From NCBI GenBank assembly GCA_041664965.1, contig JBAYJT010000053.1, forward strand, positions 1 through 8,435: 8,435 bases of DNA, read 5' to 3'. This DNA is from JBAYJT01 sp041664965 (GTDB lineage Bacteria > Pseudomonadota > Gammaproteobacteria > UBA9339). The translations under genes and the position numbers were made by a program. Below are positions 6,985-8,435 of the stretch, in pieces. The notes below the pieces were generated by a model that did no database searches, was not told the origin of the DNA, and was given only the letters and a program-made list of their open reading frames with translations. Position 1 is the stretch's first letter, and every line of letters begins with the position of its first letter.

Positions 6985-7691
6985 TGAAATGCGCAATTAT
7001 GCAACCAACAGATATTCCATGGTTGGGATATTTCGATCTGATTGATAGTGTTGATAAATTCGTTTTTTTAGATGATGTTAAATTAGAAAAATGTAGCTGG
7101 CATGTGAGAAACAGGATAAGGTCTTCTAATGGAGAAATATATCTTACAATCCCTATTCGAAAGACTATAGAGAGAGATAAATTAAAAATTAATGAAGCCC
7201 AAATTAATGATGCTATTAACTGGCGACAAAAGCACTTAAAAAGTATTTTCTTTGCTTATCGCAAGGCAAATTTCTTTGATGAAATCTATTTTTTTGTCCA
7301 AGAATTAATTAACACTAAAACCGATAAATTAAAAGATTTTAATATTGGGATAATTACTGCGCTATTGAATAGGATGGGTATTAATACATGTATTGTACGT
7401 ACTTCTGAGATGCTTAACTTGGAAGGTGTGAGCGATAAGCGTATAGTATCAATTTGTAAGTCTATTGGTTGTGATGAATATGTTTCTCCTCCAGGTGCGG
7501 CATGCTATATTGAAAAGGATTTTCCTGGGGGGGCAATAGTAGCTAACAACATAGCTCTTTATTATCATAAATATCAACACCCAAGTTATACCCAATTATA
7601 TGATGGTTTTCTGCCATATATGAGCATCGTAGATTTGCTTTTCAATTATGGTTACGATGAGAGTTTGAATATCATAAGAAGCGGTAGGTAA
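6984..7691 (+). CDS. WbqC-family protein
   Basis: A 235-residue protein matching the WbqC-like family end to end. Seen are AIMQPTDIPWLGYFDLI (4-20), FVFLDDVKLEKCSWHVRNRI (26-45) with YLTIPI (53-58), the central NWRQKHLKSIFFAYRKANFF (79-98), and a C-terminal YHKYQHPSYTQLYDGFLPYM (194-213). WbqC proteins occur in O-antigen, capsule and related glycan clusters. They have been proposed to act in N-acylation of amino sugars, but biochemical evidence is thin as far as I know. Here the gene is coupled to the SDR gene by TAATG and lies directly before pseI. Since no PseH is seen, a role in acylating the 4-amino (future N7) group is possible but unproven. A run of seven G (7527-7533) falls within the C-terminal quarter. 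Confidence 0.82.
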   Translation: MKCAIMQPTDIPWLGYFDLIDSVDKFVFLDDVKLEKCSWHVRNRIRSSNGEIYLTIPIRKTIERDKLKINEAQINDAINWRQKHLKSIFFAYRKANFFDEIYFFVQELINTKTDKLKDFNIGIITALLNRMGINTCIVRTSEMLNLEGVSDKRIVSICKSIGCDEYVSPPGAACYIEKDFPGGAIVANNIALYYHKYQHPSYTQLYDGFLPYMSIVDLLFNYGYDESLNIIRSGR

Positions 7692-7733
7692 TACCTACTG
7701 ACTATTTTCCCTTTGGCGTGCATAAAGTAGGTA
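7684..7733 (+). repeat. Heptamer GTAGGTA in direct and inverted copies around the wbqC-pseI gap
   Basis: GTAGGTA occurs at 7684-7690, over the wbqC stop, and again at 7727-7733, over the pseI ribosome-binding region. Its complement TACCTAC is at 7692-7698. The middle copy can pair with the first as a tight 6-base stem with a 3-base loop. It can also pair with the last as an 8-base stem (7692-7699 with 7726-7733) enclosing 26 bases. The second pairing would cover the weak AGTAGG ribosome binding site of pseI. The repeats are certain; a regulatory role is inference. Confidence 0.5.
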
Positions 7734-7738
7734 GTTAG

Positions 7739-8435
7739 ATGCAAATAAAAATATCGAGCAAAGTTGTTGGAGATAATTGTCCTGTTTTTATTGTGGCAGA
7801 ATTATCAGCAAATCATGTTCAGGATTTTGAAATTGCTGTCCGAACTGTTCATGTGGCAAAAGAAGCTGGGGCAGACGCAATTAAGCTGCAGACTTATAAA
7901 CCTGATTCCATAACTATAGACGCTGATAATGATTTTTTTAGACTACAAAAGGGGAGCTTACATTATGGGAAGACCTTATACCAGGTTTATCAGGAAGCGT
8001 ATACACCTTGGGAGTGGCAACCAAAACTTAAGAAAATTGCCGAAGATTTAGGGTTAATTTGTTTTTCCTCCCCTTTTGATTTTGCTGCGGTCGATTTTTT
8101 AGAGGCAATGAATGTTCCTGCATATAAGGTAGCTTCTTTGGAGATAACCGACATACCTCTATTGGAGTATGTTGCTTCAAAAGGTAAACCAATTATTCTT
8201 TCAAGCGGGATAGCAACTTTGTCTGATATTGAAGAGGCAATATCGGTATGTGAAAAAGCAGGTAATGGACAATTATCCATTTTGAAATGTACTTCCGCAT
8301 ACCCTACCCCCTTTACTGAGATGAATTTGCGAGCTATTCCATATTTATCCGAAAAATTTGGTGTGATTATTGGTTTGTCAGACCATACACTTGGTATATC
8401 TGCAGCTATAGCCGCGGTTACTTTGGGGGCTAAAA
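7739..8435 (+). CDS. pseI: Pseudaminic acid synthase, PseI (3' end beyond the window)
   Basis: Condenses 2,4-diacetamido-2,4,6-trideoxy-L-altrose with phosphoenolpyruvate to give pseudaminic acid. The frame is open from the ATG at 7739 to the window edge, giving 232 codons of an expected roughly 350. The NeuB-type TIM barrel is mostly present, and the C-terminal antifreeze-like (SAF) domain is off the edge. Motifs are VAELSANH (19-26, with E21), ADAIKLQTYKPDSITID (45-61, with K49), YQEAYTPWEWQPKL (84-97), CFSSPFDFAAVDFLE (108-122), YKVASLEITD (129-138), SSGIAT (155-160) and IGLSDHTLG (211-219), where H216 is a likely metal ligand by analogy with NeuB. The AYTPWEWQ stretch and the ITIDADNDFF segment favour PseI over NeuB or LegI. 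The start has only a weak AGTAGG ribosome binding site and, unlike its neighbours, is not overlapped by the previous gene. Confidence 0.93.
   Translation, partial: MQIKISSKVVGDNCPVFIVAELSANHVQDFEIAVRTVHVAKEAGADAIKLQTYKPDSITIDADNDFFRLQKGSLHYGKTLYQVYQEAYTPWEWQPKLKKIAEDLGLICFSSPFDFAAVDFLEAMNVPAYKVASLEITDIPLLEYVASKGKPIILSSGIATLSDIEEAISVCEKAGNGQLSILKCTSAYPTPFTEMNLRAIPYLSEKFGVIIGLSDHTLGISAAIAAVTLGAK

Noticed and set aside
7990..8280. Long open frame on the minus strand inside pseI
   Set aside because: It lies wholly within a strongly supported coding gene and its translation shows no recognisable family; it is a shadow frame.
228..8435. Legionaminic or N-acetylneuraminic acid pathway instead of pseudaminic acid
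   Set aside because: The inverting dehydratase/aminotransferase pair, the PseG-type hydrolase and the AYTPWEWQ-containing synthase all point to the Pse pathway. There is no NeuC-like hydrolase/2-epimerase or GDP-sugar enzyme in view.

Overview
The window is AT-rich bacterial DNA carrying one co-directional (+ strand) nucleotide-sugar operon. It encodes most of the pathway for CMP-pseudaminic acid, a nonulosonic acid that bacteria attach to flagellin, capsule or O-antigen. Gene style (ATGA and TAATG overlaps, AAGG-type ribosome binding sites) and content suggest a low-GC Gram-negative bacterium, possibly a proteobacterium. I cannot name a genus. No flagellin, transporter, glycosyltransferase, RNA gene, mobile element or CRISPR array is visible.

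Layout: 1-227 holds a possible 3' tail of an upstream gene, a small hairpin and a candidate promoter. pseB (228-1214) and pseC (1211-2377) overlap by 4 bases. They are followed by a SAM methyltransferase with a C-terminal Trm112-like domain (2395-3303). A 140-bp gap then holds a good candidate internal promoter with a dyad repeat inside it. Next come a methyltransferase of the pseudaminic-acid-associated family (3444-4061) and a very tightly packed block: an SpsF/PseF-type cytidylyltransferase (4104-4940), pseG (4940-5977), an extended-SDR NAD-dependent epimerase/dehydratase (5974-6984) and a WbqC-family protein (6984-7691). After a 47-bp gap with a repeated heptamer, pseI starts at 7739 and runs off the right edge.

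Working together: PseB and PseC convert UDP-GlcNAc to a UDP-4-amino-6-deoxy-L-altrose derivative. An acetyltransferase (PseH) should then N-acetylate it, but none is seen here. PseG removes UDP, PseI condenses the sugar with phosphoenolpyruvate, and the cytidylyltransferase activates the product with CMP. Four genes are not needed for plain Pse5Ac7Ac: two methyltransferases, the SDR enzyme and the WbqC protein. Their placement inside the operon, with the last two translationally coupled to pseG, suggests that the organism makes a decorated pseudaminic acid, perhaps methylated or carrying an unusual N-acyl group. That variant chemistry is the most interesting aspect of the window, and it is inference.
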